In this document: positions 8,464 through 17,551 of the stretch, one piece after another
Numbering within the stretch: position 1 is the stretch's first letter
Layout: each line of letters opens with the position of its first letter
DNA from: a virus
Virus record (IMG/VR): IMGVR_UViG_3300030118_005002
Coordinates: 1 to 39,324 of that record
Length of the DNA: 39,324 bases
Reading direction: 5' to 3' (one strand)
The notes under the pieces: model-generated
What the model saw: only the letters and a program-made list of their open reading frames with translations
What the model was told of the DNA's origin: nothing
Databases searched by the model: none
Made by a program: the position numbers and the translations under genes

Positions 8464-9488
8464 TGTTTGGAAGTCATTTTTATCACGCAACAGTTAGAAA
8501 GTCAGTAGCCGTTTTTGGTACACTTTTTAACAATATAACTGTCATACGTAAAGATGGCAGTGGTGGTATATTAAATCAAGTAAAAGTTCCGTTGGCTTAT
8601 GGTCCTAAACAAAAATTTCTTGCAAGATTAAATGAAGATTTAGACAATCAATCATTGGCTTTAAAAATGCCAAGAATGGCTTTTGAAATTACTAGTCTTG
8701 ATATTGATTTAAATCAAAAACAAAATAAAAGAAATAAAATAACAAATGCTAGTACCGATACTTCTAAAAGAGATAAAATAGATTTTCAAGTGCCATATAA
8801 TATTGGTATGGAATTAACCATCATGGCTAAGAACCAAGATGATGGATTACAAATATTAGAACAAATCATACCATTCTTTCAACCAGATTATACAGTATCA
8901 ATTAAACCTATTGATGGATGGACTACATTTACGCAAGATGTTCCCATAGTTTTAAATTCAGTTACGTTTAATGATGATTACGAAGCAGACTTTATAACTC
9001 GTAGAGTACTAACGTATACTCTTGGCTTTACAATGAAAATGACTTTTTATAGTTCTAAAGGGTCACAAGGTGTTATTAAAGAAATTGATATTGATTATAT
9101 TAATCAAGCAAATACTACACAAGAATTTCAAAGTAGTACATATAAAATAGATCCAACCACGGCAGTTGAAAGCGATACTTTAGTAACAGGTACACCAGGA
9201 TCGGGACAATATAGAATTGTTACAACAACTGATTTTATTAATCATCCAGAATCAGGAACAATTAATTTACCAGCATCTATAAGTGGAACATTTAGCGTTG
9301 GTGAAATAGTAACTGGAAGTTCTTCTGGAACAACTTTTAAAATTGGTACATTTACTCCAATAATAGAAGGTGGTAATATTGTTAGAAATACTATTGGATT
9401 TAATAGCGCAAGTGGATATTTGCATCCTGGTGAAACTTTAACTGGTGCCACATCAAATGCTTCAACAACATTAACAAGTTACGTGTAA
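8463..9488 (+). CDS. 15: Tail sheath stabiliser / tail completion protein gp15
   Basis: 341 residues. The core MFGSHFYHATVRKSVAVFG, AYGPKQKFLARLNEDLD and PRMAFEITSLDID matches T4 gp15, the ring that caps the sheath and tube and docks to the head neck. T4 gp15 is about 272 residues. The excess here is a C-terminal extension (residues ~235-341) with two Gly-Glu turns, FSVGEIVTGSSSGTTFKIG and LHPGETLTGATSNASTTL, a beta-repeat style also found in the gp14 insertion. TAATG overlaps link it to both gp14 and gp16, so translation is probably coupled. Confidence 0.9.
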   Translation: MFGSHFYHATVRKSVAVFGTLFNNITVIRKDGSGGILNQVKVPLAYGPKQKFLARLNEDLDNQSLALKMPRMAFEITSLDIDLNQKQNKRNKITNASTDTSKRDKIDFQVPYNIGMELTIMAKNQDDGLQILEQIIPFFQPDYTVSIKPIDGWTTFTQDVPIVLNSVTFNDDYEADFITRRVLTYTLGFTMKMTFYSSKGSQGVIKEIDIDYINQANTTQEFQSSTYKIDPTTAVESDTLVTGTPGSGQYRIVTTTDFINHPESGTINLPASISGTFSVGEIVTGSSSGTTFKIGTFTPIIEGGNIVRNTIGFNSASGYLHPGETLTGATSNASTTLTSYV

Positions 9489-9907
9489 TGAATAATAAAG
9501 ATAAAATATCAGAAAGACTAGCTAAAAATTTACCACAAAAGGTAAAGGAAAAAACAGAGTTAGCAAGTATACCTATTGACAAAAAAGATATAAAAGATGA
9601 TTATGAGTTTTCTAGAGAAACATATAAAGATCTTATTCGTACCGGTACTTTGTCTATGGATGCTATGGCTGAACTAGCTAGAGAATCAGAACACCCAAGA
9701 GCTTTCGAAGTGTTATCAAACCATATTAAAAATATGGGTGAAGTGACCGATAAATTAATGAAACTTCAAAAGGCCAAACAGGACCTAAATCAAGATAACG
9801 ACAGAAAAGTGACGAATAATAATGTTTTTGTTGGTAGTACTACAGACCTACAAAGAATGTTATTAAATAAGGATAATGTAATAGATGTCGAACCAAATAA
9901 AGAATAA
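9488..9907 (+). CDS. 16: Terminase small subunit gp16
   Basis: 139 residues, mainly helical and charged. The central stretch (YKDLIRTGTLSMDAMAELAR, ESEHPRAFEVLSNHIKNMGE, DKLMKLQKAKQDLNQ) is the conserved core of T4-family gp16, whose oligomer recognises DNA ends or pac sites and regulates gp17. The start overlaps the gp15 stop (TAATG) and the end overlaps gp17 by 23 bases, the arrangement usual for the 15-16-17 group. A short Asn/Val-rich C-terminal segment (NNNVFVGSTTDLQRMLLNK) follows the coiled core. Assignment is secure from sequence plus position. Confidence 0.88.
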   Translation: MNNKDKISERLAKNLPQKVKEKTELASIPIDKKDIKDDYEFSRETYKDLIRTGTLSMDAMAELARESEHPRAFEVLSNHIKNMGEVTDKLMKLQKAKQDLNQDNDRKVTNNNVFVGSTTDLQRMLLNKDNVIDVEPNKE

Positions 9908-11501
9908 CGAGTTTGGATACTTAGGTAATCCATCCGTTAAACGTGATGGTGTCCAAAGCGAATTTACAAAAGAACAAGTAAACGAATACATGAAATGTAT
10001 GAAGGATCCTTCATATTTTGCTCGTAAATATATTAAAATAGTTTCTTTGGATGAAGGTTTAGTTCCATTTGATTTATATGATTATCAAGAAAAAATGTTT
10101 AAACATTTTAATGATAATAGATTTAGTGTAGTATTGGCATGTAGGCAAAGTGGTAAATCCATTTCTTCTGTTGTATACTTATTATGGTATGCATGTTTTC
10201 ATCCAGAAAAAACAATTGCAATATTAGCTAACAAAGGTGCAGTGGCAAGAGAAATGTTAGCTCGTATAACTTTAGCACTAGAAAATTTACCGTTCTTTTT
10301 ACAACCCGGATGTAAAGCTTTAAATAAAGGTTCTATTGAATTTAGTAATAATAGTAGAATAATAGCTGCAGCAACTTCTGGTAGTTCAATCAGGGGATTA
10401 TCAATTAATCTTTTATTTTTAGATGAGTTTGCTTTTGTTGAAAACGATGCACAATTCTATACTTCAACTTATCCTGTTATATCTGCTGGTAAAGAAACAC
10501 AAATTATAATTTGTTCAACGGCAAATGGAGTTGGTAATGTATACCATAAAATATGGGAAGGTGCAGTAACAGATACAAATGAATTTAAACCATTCAGAGT
10601 AGATTGGTGGGATGTTCCGGGAAGAGATGAAAAATGGAAACAAACCACTATAGCCAATACATCTGAATTGCAATTTGAACAAGAGTTTGGAAATACATTC
10701 CATGGAAGAGGAAATACCTTAATTGCAGCAAATCACTTATTAGCACAAAAGGCTAGAGATCCAATTGAATATAAAGAAAATACTTATGTTTATAAAACAC
10801 CAATTAAAGAACATGACTATATATTAACCGTTGATGTAGCTAAGGGAAGAGGGCAAGATTATAGTACCTTTACAGTTATTGATGTAACTTCAGATCCATT
10901 TGAACAAGTTTGTGTATTTAGAGATAATAATATATCTCCTATGTTATTACCAGATATAGTATACAAATATGCAAAGATATATAATGAAGCATACATAATT
11001 GTAGAATCAAATGATCAAGGTAGTGTTGTATGTAATGGATTATATTACGATTTAGAATATGAAAATATGTTTGTAGAATCTGCTGTAAAGGCTAATGCAA
11101 TTGGTGCTACAATGACTAGACGAGTAAAACGTATAGGTTGTTCTACAATAAAAGATTTAGTTGAACAAAAAAAGTTAGTAATACACGATGCTCAAACAAT
11201 TATAGAAATGACAACATTTGTAGCTAAGGGAAATAGCTTTATGGCTATGGCTCCAAACCATGATGATTTAATGATGAATTTAGTATTGTTTGCTTGGTTT
11301 ACTACAACTGATATATTTCAATCTATATCAGATATTGATATGAAAAATATGTTATATAAAGAACAATTAAAAGCTATACAAGACGATATGATTCCATTTG
11401 GATTTATAGAAAATGGAATTGATGAAGGACATAAAACATTTAAAGATAAAGATGGAAATGTATGGTTTGAAGAAGAGACATACAATACAGGCAGGTTCTA
11501 G
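9885..11501 (+). CDS. 17: Terminase large subunit gp17 (packaging ATPase/nuclease)
   Basis: 538 residues. The N-terminal packaging ATPase has an adenine-binding LYDYQEKMF region, a Walker A ACRQSGKS (85-92), a Walker B LLFLDEFAF with Asp180/Glu181, and a coupling motif ICSTANG (209-215). The C-terminal RNase H-like headful nuclease shows the expected acidic triad: Asp317 in LTVDVAKG, Glu374 in IIVESND and Asp460/461 in NHDDLMMN. All key residues are intact. It drives ATP-dependent DNA translocation through the gp20 portal and makes the headful cut. The first 23 bases overlap gp16. Confidence 0.95.
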   Translation: MSNQIKNNEFGYLGNPSVKRDGVQSEFTKEQVNEYMKCMKDPSYFARKYIKIVSLDEGLVPFDLYDYQEKMFKHFNDNRFSVVLACRQSGKSISSVVYLLWYACFHPEKTIAILANKGAVAREMLARITLALENLPFFLQPGCKALNKGSIEFSNNSRIIAAATSGSSIRGLSINLLFLDEFAFVENDAQFYTSTYPVISAGKETQIIICSTANGVGNVYHKIWEGAVTDTNEFKPFRVDWWDVPGRDEKWKQTTIANTSELQFEQEFGNTFHGRGNTLIAANHLLAQKARDPIEYKENTYVYKTPIKEHDYILTVDVAKGRGQDYSTFTVIDVTSDPFEQVCVFRDNNISPMLLPDIVYKYAKIYNEAYIIVESNDQGSVVCNGLYYDLEYENMFVESAVKANAIGATMTRRVKRIGCSTIKDLVEQKKLVIHDAQTIIEMTTFVAKGNSFMAMAPNHDDLMMNLVLFAWFTTTDIFQSISDIDMKNMLYKEQLKAIQDDMIPFGFIENGIDEGHKTFKDKDGNVWFEEETYNTGRF

Positions 11502-11514
11502 AGTTTATTTATAT

Positions 11515-11522
11515 TATAAATA
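11515..11522 (+). promoter_or_regulatory. T4-type late promoter box TATAAATA
   Basis: Exact box in the 88-base gap between gp17 and gp18. T4 spacing puts the start near 11528, giving a leader of about 62 bases that ends with a GAGAGGATAAAG ribosome site for the sheath gene. Confidence 0.75.
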
Positions 11523-11589
11523 ATAACGATTGAATTAAAAACCGTATTATGTTAACTTAATATATAAACCTTAATGAGAGGATAAAGCG

Positions 11590-13314
11590 ATGGCATTTCA
11601 AGTATCACCCGGAGTTCAAGTCAAAGAAATTGATGCGACTTCCGTAGTACCTGCTGTTTCTACCAGTATTGGTGGATTCGCCGGTGCCTTTAATTGGGGA
11701 CCTGTAGAACAAGTTGTAACTGTTGGATCTGAAAAAGAACTAGCAGCAGAATTTGGTTCACCAGACGATAATACAGCTTTATATTTTTTAACTGCAGCAT
11801 CATTCTTAAAGTATGGTAATGCATTAAAAGTTGTAAGGGCTGCTACTGGCAATAAAAATGCCACGGCTGACGGAACAGGTTTACTAATTAAAAACGATGA
11901 TGATTATGTTGATAACTATGCTGCCGGAAGTAATTCTAAAGGACAATGGGCTGCAAAATTCCCAGGAATTTTAGGAAATAGCTTAAAGGTAGAAATGGCT
12001 ACAGCTGATATTACCGACACCAATTTTAATAATTGGCAGTATGCAGGTAATTTTAACACTAAGCCAGGGACATCAGAATTTGCTGAAAATTTAGGTAAGA
12101 GCGCAACTTTCAATGATGAAGTTCATGTAGTAGTCGTAGACGAAGATGGATTAATCAGTGGAAAAGCTAATACCGTATTGGAAGTATTTTCATTTATGTC
12201 TATAGGTTCTGATGCAAAAGCTAGTGATGGAACATCTAACTATTATGTAGATGTTATCAATGCTGGTTCAAATTACATCAGATGGATGGATCATAATACA
12301 TCATTGCTTTCTGCAGGTAGTGCACTTTCAGGACTATCTAGCTTATCAGGAACTATAACTGCTGTAGATTCCGACAGTTTATCTGGCGGAACAGATGACA
12401 ATGCTCCAACAACTGGAGAATTGGCAACTGCTTATGACTTATTAGAAGATGGAGAAACTGTAGATGTAAATTTACTTTTTGCAGTTCCAGATGCTAATAA
12501 CTCTTCTAGTATAGCAAATGATTTAATATCAATTGCAGGTTCTAGAAAAGATTGCATGGCGTTTGTTTCACCTCCAATTGCAGACACACAAGGATCTTCA
12601 AGTCCTGCTGCTGATGTAATTGCATGGTGTAAAGGAACGGATGCTGGTCATGATGGAGTAACTTCAAGTTCTTATGCTGCAGTTGATTCTTCAGCTCTTT
12701 ACGTATATGACAAATACAATGATGTATTTAGATATATTGGAGCTGCTGGTCATATGGCTGGTTTATGTGCTAATACTGATTCAGTAGCTGATGCATGGTT
12801 TTCACCCGCTGGTGTAAATCGTGGTCAATTACTTGGAGTAACTAAATTAGCATTTAATCCTAAGCAAGCTGATAGAGATGCTCTTTACAAAGAGAGGATC
12901 AACCCACTAGTATCACTTCCGGGACAAGGAACTATTCTCTTCGGAGATAAAACATTATTAAGCAAACCTTCTGCATTTGATAGAATCAATGTACGAAGAT
13001 TGTTTAATACATTAGAAAAAGCAATCTCAACTGCGGCTAAAGCTCAGTTATTTGAATTTAACGATGAGTTCACAAGAGCTCAATTCAAAAACTTAGTTGA
13101 ACCATTTTTGAGAGATGTTAAAGGGCGTAGAGGACTAACGGATTTCCTAGTCGTTTGCGATAGTACTAACAATACAAGTCAAGTAGTAGACTCAAATCAA
13201 TTTGTAGCTGACATTTTTGTTAAGCCTGCAAGATCGATTAACTTTATTACATTGAACTTCGTAGCAACAAGAACTGGGGTCGAGTTTACCGAGATCGCCG
13301 GTACTTCAGCGTAA
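11590..13314 (+). CDS. 18: Contractile tail sheath protein gp18
   Basis: 574 residues (T4 about 659). The N-terminus FQVSPGVQVKEIDATSVVP with SIGGFAGAFNWGPVEQV, and the C-terminal half (GRQLLGVTKLAFNPKQADRD in near-identical form, RRLFNTLEKAISTAAK, FEFNDEFTRAQFKNLVEPF, DVKGRRGLTDFLVVCD) are hallmarks of the T4 sheath family. The last third is the conserved inner domain that packs on the tube. The shorter length is consistent with smaller surface-exposed domains in the middle (residues ~90-290), which here are Ser/Asp/Gly-rich. It is followed 12 bases later by gp19 and probably co-transcribed from the late box at 11515. Confidence 0.94.
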   Translation: MAFQVSPGVQVKEIDATSVVPAVSTSIGGFAGAFNWGPVEQVVTVGSEKELAAEFGSPDDNTALYFLTAASFLKYGNALKVVRAATGNKNATADGTGLLIKNDDDYVDNYAAGSNSKGQWAAKFPGILGNSLKVEMATADITDTNFNNWQYAGNFNTKPGTSEFAENLGKSATFNDEVHVVVVDEDGLISGKANTVLEVFSFMSIGSDAKASDGTSNYYVDVINAGSNYIRWMDHNTSLLSAGSALSGLSSLSGTITAVDSDSLSGGTDDNAPTTGELATAYDLLEDGETVDVNLLFAVPDANNSSSIANDLISIAGSRKDCMAFVSPPIADTQGSSSPAADVIAWCKGTDAGHDGVTSSSYAAVDSSALYVYDKYNDVFRYIGAAGHMAGLCANTDSVADAWFSPAGVNRGQLLGVTKLAFNPKQADRDALYKERINPLVSLPGQGTILFGDKTLLSKPSAFDRINVRRLFNTLEKAISTAAKAQLFEFNDEFTRAQFKNLVEPFLRDVKGRRGLTDFLVVCDSTNNTSQVVDSNQFVADIFVKPARSINFITLNFVATRTGVEFTEIAGTSA

Positions 13315-13326
13315 TAGGAGGACATC

Positions 13327-13857
13327 ATGGCAATATTAGGAGTAGATGATTTTAAATCTAAACTAACAGGTGGTGGAGCTCGAGCTAATTTATTTAAAGC
13401 GACAGTTAACTTCCCTAGTTATGTGGCTACTAGTGATGTAGAATTAACTTCTTTCTTATGTAAAGGAGTGCAAATTCCATCATCAGTAATAGCACCTATT
13501 ACCATTCCATTTAGAGGCAGACAGCTTCAGATGGCTGGAGATAGAACATTCGAACCATTGTCATTGACAGTAATCAATGATGCTAATTTCGTTGTTAGAA
13601 ATGCGTTCGAATCTTGGGCTAATGGTATAAACAACTTTGCAGAAAATACTGGTCTTGCAGACATGAATGATTATGTTTGTGACGTAGTAATTGAACAGCT
13701 TAATAAAGCTGGTGAAACTACTAAAAAGTATGACTTCCGTGGATGTTGGCCTTCAAATGTTTCAACTATCGATTTAAATTACGATAGTGAAAACACTATT
13801 GAAGAATTTACCGTTGAACTACAAGTTCAATACTGGGAATCTAACACCACAACTTAA
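13327..13857 (+). CDS. 19: Tail tube protein gp19
   Basis: 176 residues (T4 gp19 is about 163). The sequence has the tail-tube fold signature: a CKGVQIPSSVIAPITIPFRG hairpin, a GDRTFEPLSLTVINDANFVV strand pair, then RNAFESWANGINNFAENTG and a C-terminal ENTIEEFTVELQVQYWE strand. It polymerises as stacked hexamers to make the inner tube through which DNA passes. A strong AGGAGGA ribosome site precedes the ATG. A related but distinct tube-like protein is encoded at 20437. Confidence 0.93.
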   Translation: MAILGVDDFKSKLTGGGARANLFKATVNFPSYVATSDVELTSFLCKGVQIPSSVIAPITIPFRGRQLQMAGDRTFEPLSLTVINDANFVVRNAFESWANGINNFAENTGLADMNDYVCDVVIEQLNKAGETTKKYDFRGCWPSNVSTIDLNYDSENTIEEFTVELQVQYWESNTTT

Positions 13858-13861
13858 GTGG

Positions 13862-13869
13862 TATAAATA
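13862..13869 (+). promoter_or_regulatory. T4-type late promoter box TATAAATA
   Basis: Exact box 5 bases after the gp19 stop. T4 spacing predicts transcription from base 13875, immediately before an 8-bp inverted repeat, so the gp20 message would carry a hairpin at its 5' end. Confidence 0.75.
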
Positions 13870-13875
13870 TTAGAT

Positions 13876-13897
13876 GAGGGGAATTAATTTTCCCCTC
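13876..13897 (+). other. Stem-loop in gp19-gp20 gap (5' hairpin or weak terminator)
   Basis: Perfect 8-bp inverted repeat GAGGGGAA / TTCCCCTC with a 6-base loop TTAATT. It starts one base after the predicted late transcription start and lies ahead of the gp20 ribosome site. No U-run follows (TGATAATA), so it is a poor intrinsic terminator. It could protect the 5' end of the gp20 mRNA or attenuate readthrough from gp18-19. Confidence 0.6.
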
Positions 13898-13917
13898 TGA
13901 TAATATAGGATAATAAT

Positions 13918-15399
13918 ATGGCAGAATTTTTCGGATTCGAAATTAATAGAAAAACGGGCAAAAGGGCTGAACCAGTCTCAATTGTTCCTAGTACCGATGC
14001 GGATGGCGCTGGAGTTATTAACTCAGGTGGTCACTTTGGTGCGTATCTTGACATGGATAATGATAAGGCTCAAAATGAGGTTGAGCAATTACTTAAGTAT
14101 AGAGATATAGCTTCACAACCTGAGTGTGATGCAGCAATTGAAGATATAGTAAATGAATCTATTGTAGGTGATCACGATGAAGCACCAGTAAATATCGTAT
14201 TAGATAAATTAGATATATCTGACCAATTAAAAGATATGGTTAGAGAAGAGTTTGATAATGTATTAAGGTTAATGCAATTCAATCAATACGCACATGATAT
14301 ATTCAGAAAGTGGTATATTGATGGTAGATTACCTTATCACGTAATAGTAAATGAAAGCAATCCAAAAGCTGGAATAAAAGAATTAAGATATATTGATCCC
14401 ATTCAACTACGTAAAATAAAAGAAGTTGAAGAAAAACAAGATCCTAAAACCGGCGCTAAATTAATTGTAAAACAATCAGAGTATTTTTTATTTCAAGATA
14501 AAAAAATGAATACTGCTGAGCAAGGATTAAAAATACATCCTGATGCTATTATATACACAACATCAGGAATGTTAGACGCTGGTCGTAAAAGAATACTGTC
14601 TTATTTACATAAGGCAATAAAACCTGTAAACCAATTAAGAATGATGGAAGATTCTTTGGTTATATACAGGATATCAAGAGCTCCAGAACGTAGAATATTT
14701 TATATTGATGTAGGTAACTTGCCAAAAGGTAAAGCAGAAGAATACCTAAGAAATATTATGAATCAATATAGAAATAAATTGGTTTATGATGCAGCAACAG
14801 GAGATATTAAAGATGATAAGAAGCATATGTCAATGCTCGAAGATTTCTTCTTACCGCGTAGAGAAGGTGGTAGAGGTACAGAAATATCGACCTTACCCGG
14901 AGGAGAAAACCTGGGCCAGATCGACGACATCATATATTTCCAGAAAAAATTATACAGGTCCCTTAACGTACCAATTAACAGGCTCGAACAAGAAGCTCAA
15001 TTTAGTTTAGGGCGAACAACAGAAATATCTAGAGATGAAGTTAAATTTAAAAAATTTATTGATAGATTAAGAAAAAGATTTTCCGATGTGTTTATGCAAG
15101 CACTTAAAACTCAACTATTACTTAAAGGTGTAATAACCAATAAGGATTGGGATGAGTGGAAAGAAACAATTGTTTTTGATTTTATTGAAGACAATTACTT
15201 TAGTGAACTTAAAGAATCAGAAATGATTAGAGAAAGGTTCGAATTGATTGCTTCAGTCGATGAATATGTAGGTAAATACATATCTAACGAATGGGTAAGA
15301 AAAAATATTTTACGTCAAACAGACGAAGATATTGAAGACATTAATAAACAGATAGAAGATGAAGGTGGTGATGAAGACGACCTTGATATTGACATCTAG
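13918..15399 (+). CDS. 20: Portal vertex protein gp20
   Basis: 493 residues (T4 about 524). Conserved portal blocks are present: QLLKYRDIASQPECDAAIED, IVNESIVGD, KWYIDGRLPYHVIV, LRYIDPIQLRKIKEV, YRISRAPERRIFYIDVGNLP, LEDFFLPRREGGRGTEISTL, VPINRLEQEAQFSLGRTTEI and FIDRLRKRFSDVF. The dodecameric portal occupies one capsid vertex, nucleates prohead assembly and is the channel for gp17-driven DNA entry. The C-terminus is very acidic (EDEGGDEDDLDIDI). It is transcribed from its own late box and preceded by a TAGGATAATA ribosome site. Confidence 0.95.
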   Translation: MAEFFGFEINRKTGKRAEPVSIVPSTDADGAGVINSGGHFGAYLDMDNDKAQNEVEQLLKYRDIASQPECDAAIEDIVNESIVGDHDEAPVNIVLDKLDISDQLKDMVREEFDNVLRLMQFNQYAHDIFRKWYIDGRLPYHVIVNESNPKAGIKELRYIDPIQLRKIKEVEEKQDPKTGAKLIVKQSEYFLFQDKKMNTAEQGLKIHPDAIIYTTSGMLDAGRKRILSYLHKAIKPVNQLRMMEDSLVIYRISRAPERRIFYIDVGNLPKGKAEEYLRNIMNQYRNKLVYDAATGDIKDDKKHMSMLEDFFLPRREGGRGTEISTLPGGENLGQIDDIIYFQKKLYRSLNVPINRLEQEAQFSLGRTTEISRDEVKFKKFIDRLRKRFSDVFMQALKTQLLLKGVITNKDWDEWKETIVFDFIEDNYFSELKESEMIRERFELIASVDEYVGKYISNEWVRKNILRQTDEDIEDINKQIEDEGGDEDDLDIDI

Positions 15400-15412
15400 A
15401 AAACTTAAATAT

Positions 15413-15420
15413 TATAAATA
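15413..15420 (+). promoter_or_regulatory. T4-type late promoter box TATAAATA
   Basis: Exact box between gp20 and the prohead core gene, 28 bases from its ATG. The leader of about 15 bases contains GACGAGGA as ribosome site. It likely drives 67-21-22-23. Confidence 0.72.
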
Positions 15421-15440
15421 TATATTGACGAGGATTTTGA

Positions 15441-15638
15441 ATGAGTATAGAAAACTTAATTAAAAACATTGGTGATGGCGAACACGTCGCAGCCGGTAAG
15501 GACTTTGAATCCATAATAGGCAGTAAACTTTCTGCTGCTTTGGATGCAAAGAAAATAGAAGTTGCTTCTAGGATTGGTAAAAAAATACCAGAAGCTGAAG
15601 AAGAACAAGAAGAAGTCGTAGATACCGAGGAAGGTTAA
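15441..15638 (+). CDS. 67: Prohead core protein gp67-like
   Basis: 65 residues with the layout of T4 gp67 (about 80 residues): a short helical N-terminus (SIENLIKNIGDGEHVAAGKD), a second helix (GSKLSAALDAKKIEVASRIG) and an acidic Glu-rich tail (EEEQEEVVDTEEG). It lies between gp20 and gp21, exactly where T4 encodes gene 67, and its stop overlaps the gp21 start (TAATG). In T4 the protein is a minor scaffold component cut to small internal peptides by gp21. Sequence identity is low, so the call rests on layout and synteny. Confidence 0.7.
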   Translation: MSIENLIKNIGDGEHVAAGKDFESIIGSKLSAALDAKKIEVASRIGKKIPEAEEEQEEVVDTEEG

Positions 15639-16285
15639 TGAAACTAATATCAGAATACGTAAGCAATAATTTAAACGTAATGACTGAAGCCAAAAAGAAT
15701 GGTGACAAAAATTATATTATTGAAGGCGTATTCATGCAGGCCGAAAAGAAAAATAGAAACGGTCGTGTCTACGAAAAAAAGATTTTAGAATCTGCTCTTA
15801 AAAAATATGTTGATGAGCAGGTTTCGCAAGGTAGAGCTGTTGGAGAATTAAATCATCCGGAAGGACCAACAGTAAACCTTGACAAAGTTTCTCATAAAAT
15901 CACAAACCTGGAATTCCAGGGGAATGATGTTTATGGAAAAGCATCAATTCTTAAAACCCCTATGGGGAAGATCGTAGAAGGTCTTCTTGAAGGTGGAGTT
16001 AAGCTTGGTGTATCTAGTCGTGGTATGGGAACTCTTGAGAATAAAGGAGGTACTATGTACGTGAAGGATGACTTTATGTTAGCTTCCGTGGACATAGTCC
16101 AAGATCCCTCCGCTCCATCAGCGTTTGTTAACGGTGTTATGGAAGGAGTTGAATGGATATGGAACAATGGTATCTTACAACCTCAAGAAATTGAAAAAAT
16201 TGAGACTGAAATAAAACGTACTCCTAGCAAGCATTTAGCTGAAGCAGAGATTAAAGCGTTTAAAAATTTCCTCTCTAAACTTTAA
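15638..16285 (+). CDS. 21: Prohead maturation protease gp21
   Basis: 215 residues, as expected for T4 gp21 (212). The fold is the herpesvirus-type assemblin serine protease. Visible active-site elements are His73 in VGELNHPEGP and the Ser126/Ser127 pair in KLGVSSRGMG; the conserved VDIVQDPSAPSAFVNG segment follows. It is activated inside the prohead, digests the scaffold and trims gp23 after (Leu/Ile)-x-Glu sites. One such site is visible in gp23 here. It starts on the last base of the gp67-like gene. Confidence 0.95.
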   Translation: MKLISEYVSNNLNVMTEAKKNGDKNYIIEGVFMQAEKKNRNGRVYEKKILESALKKYVDEQVSQGRAVGELNHPEGPTVNLDKVSHKITNLEFQGNDVYGKASILKTPMGKIVEGLLEGGVKLGVSSRGMGTLENKGGTMYVKDDFMLASVDIVQDPSAPSAFVNGVMEGVEWIWNNGILQPQEIEKIETEIKRTPSKHLAEAEIKAFKNFLSKL

Positions 16286-16313
16286 TAAACTCAAAACTTA
16301 AGAGGACAATAAA

Positions 16314-17531
16314 ATGTCAATGACAGATGAAATTAAAAAAGTTGTCGCTGAAAGCGTTGAAAACGAATCAGTAACTGAGGAAGAAATCTCTGAAGTTGCA
16401 GATGAAGTTGTTGAAGAGGAAGTTGAAGTTACATCAGAAGCTGAATCCGATGAATCTTTGGATGAAATGAAAAACGGTCATGATAAGAAAAAATTGAAGG
16501 CCGGTTATCATAAAGAAGAAGAGGAAGAGGACGATGAGGAAGAAGAAGTCGACGAGCAATCTGAAGACGAAGAAGACGATGACGACGAAGTCGAAGAAGT
16601 CGCAATTCCTAAAACTAAAGCTGGTGTAATTAATGCTGCTCTAGAAATGCTAAAGAAAGCGAAGAAGAACGAAGCGCAACAGTTGTTCGCTAAGATGGTG
16701 AAAATGTCTGAGTCTGAGGACGAAGGTGGAATGGTTGCTAAAGCATCCGGTGTTACAAAGAAAGTTGCCGATCCAAAAGCTAAAGGTGGATCTGGTAAAA
16801 TGGAAGATGTAGACTGGAGCGAAGACCTGGATATCTTAGTTGCAGAGGAAGCCACACTATCAGATGGATTCCGTGATAAAGCTGGTGCTATTTTCGAAGC
16901 TGCTTACAAATCAAAAGTAAGTGCTGAGATTGATAGACTAGAATCAGAATATGCGCAAAATCTTGAGTCTGAAGTAACAGACCTAAATGAATCACTTGTT
17001 AATAAAGTAGATTCATATCTTAACTACGTAGTTGAGAATTGGGTTAAAGAAAACGAAGTTGCAATCGAGCAAGGTCTTAGGACTGAAATCGCTGAGCAAT
17101 TTATGGATTCTTTACAATCAGTATTCAAGGAACATTACATTGAAGTTCCTGAAGGTAAAGCTGACCTGATCGACGATCTAGCTGATCAAGTTGCGGAACT
17201 AGAAGAACAACTCAATAAAACCACAGAAGATAATATTCAATTACACGAGAAGGCTCAATCTTTCGAAAGAGCTGACGTTGTAAGAAGACAATCTTCGGGC
17301 TTGGCAGCAACAGAAGCAGAAAAGCTAGCATCTTTAGTTGAAGATATAGATTTTGATGACGCTGAAACTTTTGAAATGAAAGTTAAAACCGTCAAAGAAT
17401 CTTACTTTGAAAAAGAAATTAGCGAATCTGTAGATGAAGCTGATGCACTAGTTGGAGAAGAGGAAGCACCAGTTGCTAACTCTGATGTAATGAATGCATA
17501 TACTCAAGCTATTAGTAAACACATTAAATAA
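16314..17531 (+). CDS. 22: Prohead scaffolding core protein gp22
   Basis: 405 residues, longer than T4 gp22 (about 269). The first 110 residues are extremely acidic, with runs of Glu/Asp broken by Lys patches. The C-terminal 220 residues are a helical scaffold (FRDKAGAIFEAAYKSKVSAE, NESLVNKVDSYLNYVVENWV, ENEVAIEQGLRTEIAEQFMD) like T4 gp22, followed by a coiled-coil (DDLADQVAELEEQLNKT). It forms the internal core around which gp23 assembles and is then degraded by gp21. The extra length is mostly the acidic N-terminal region. An AGAGGACAATAAA ribosome site precedes the ATG. Confidence 0.9.
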   Translation: MSMTDEIKKVVAESVENESVTEEEISEVADEVVEEEVEVTSEAESDESLDEMKNGHDKKKLKAGYHKEEEEEDDEEEEVDEQSEDEEDDDDEVEEVAIPKTKAGVINAALEMLKKAKKNEAQQLFAKMVKMSESEDEGGMVAKASGVTKKVADPKAKGGSGKMEDVDWSEDLDILVAEEATLSDGFRDKAGAIFEAAYKSKVSAEIDRLESEYAQNLESEVTDLNESLVNKVDSYLNYVVENWVKENEVAIEQGLRTEIAEQFMDSLQSVFKEHYIEVPEGKADLIDDLADQVAELEEQLNKTTEDNIQLHEKAQSFERADVVRRQSSGLAATEAEKLASLVEDIDFDDAETFEMKVKTVKESYFEKEISESVDEADALVGEEEAPVANSDVMNAYTQAISKHIK

Positions 17532-17551
17532 ACTCATAGAGGTAAAACAAA

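Noticed and set aside
16508-16855. Antisense frame of 115 codons opposite gp22
   Set aside because: It is the reverse complement of the Glu/Asp repeats and reads as poly-Ser; no ribosome site or promoter.
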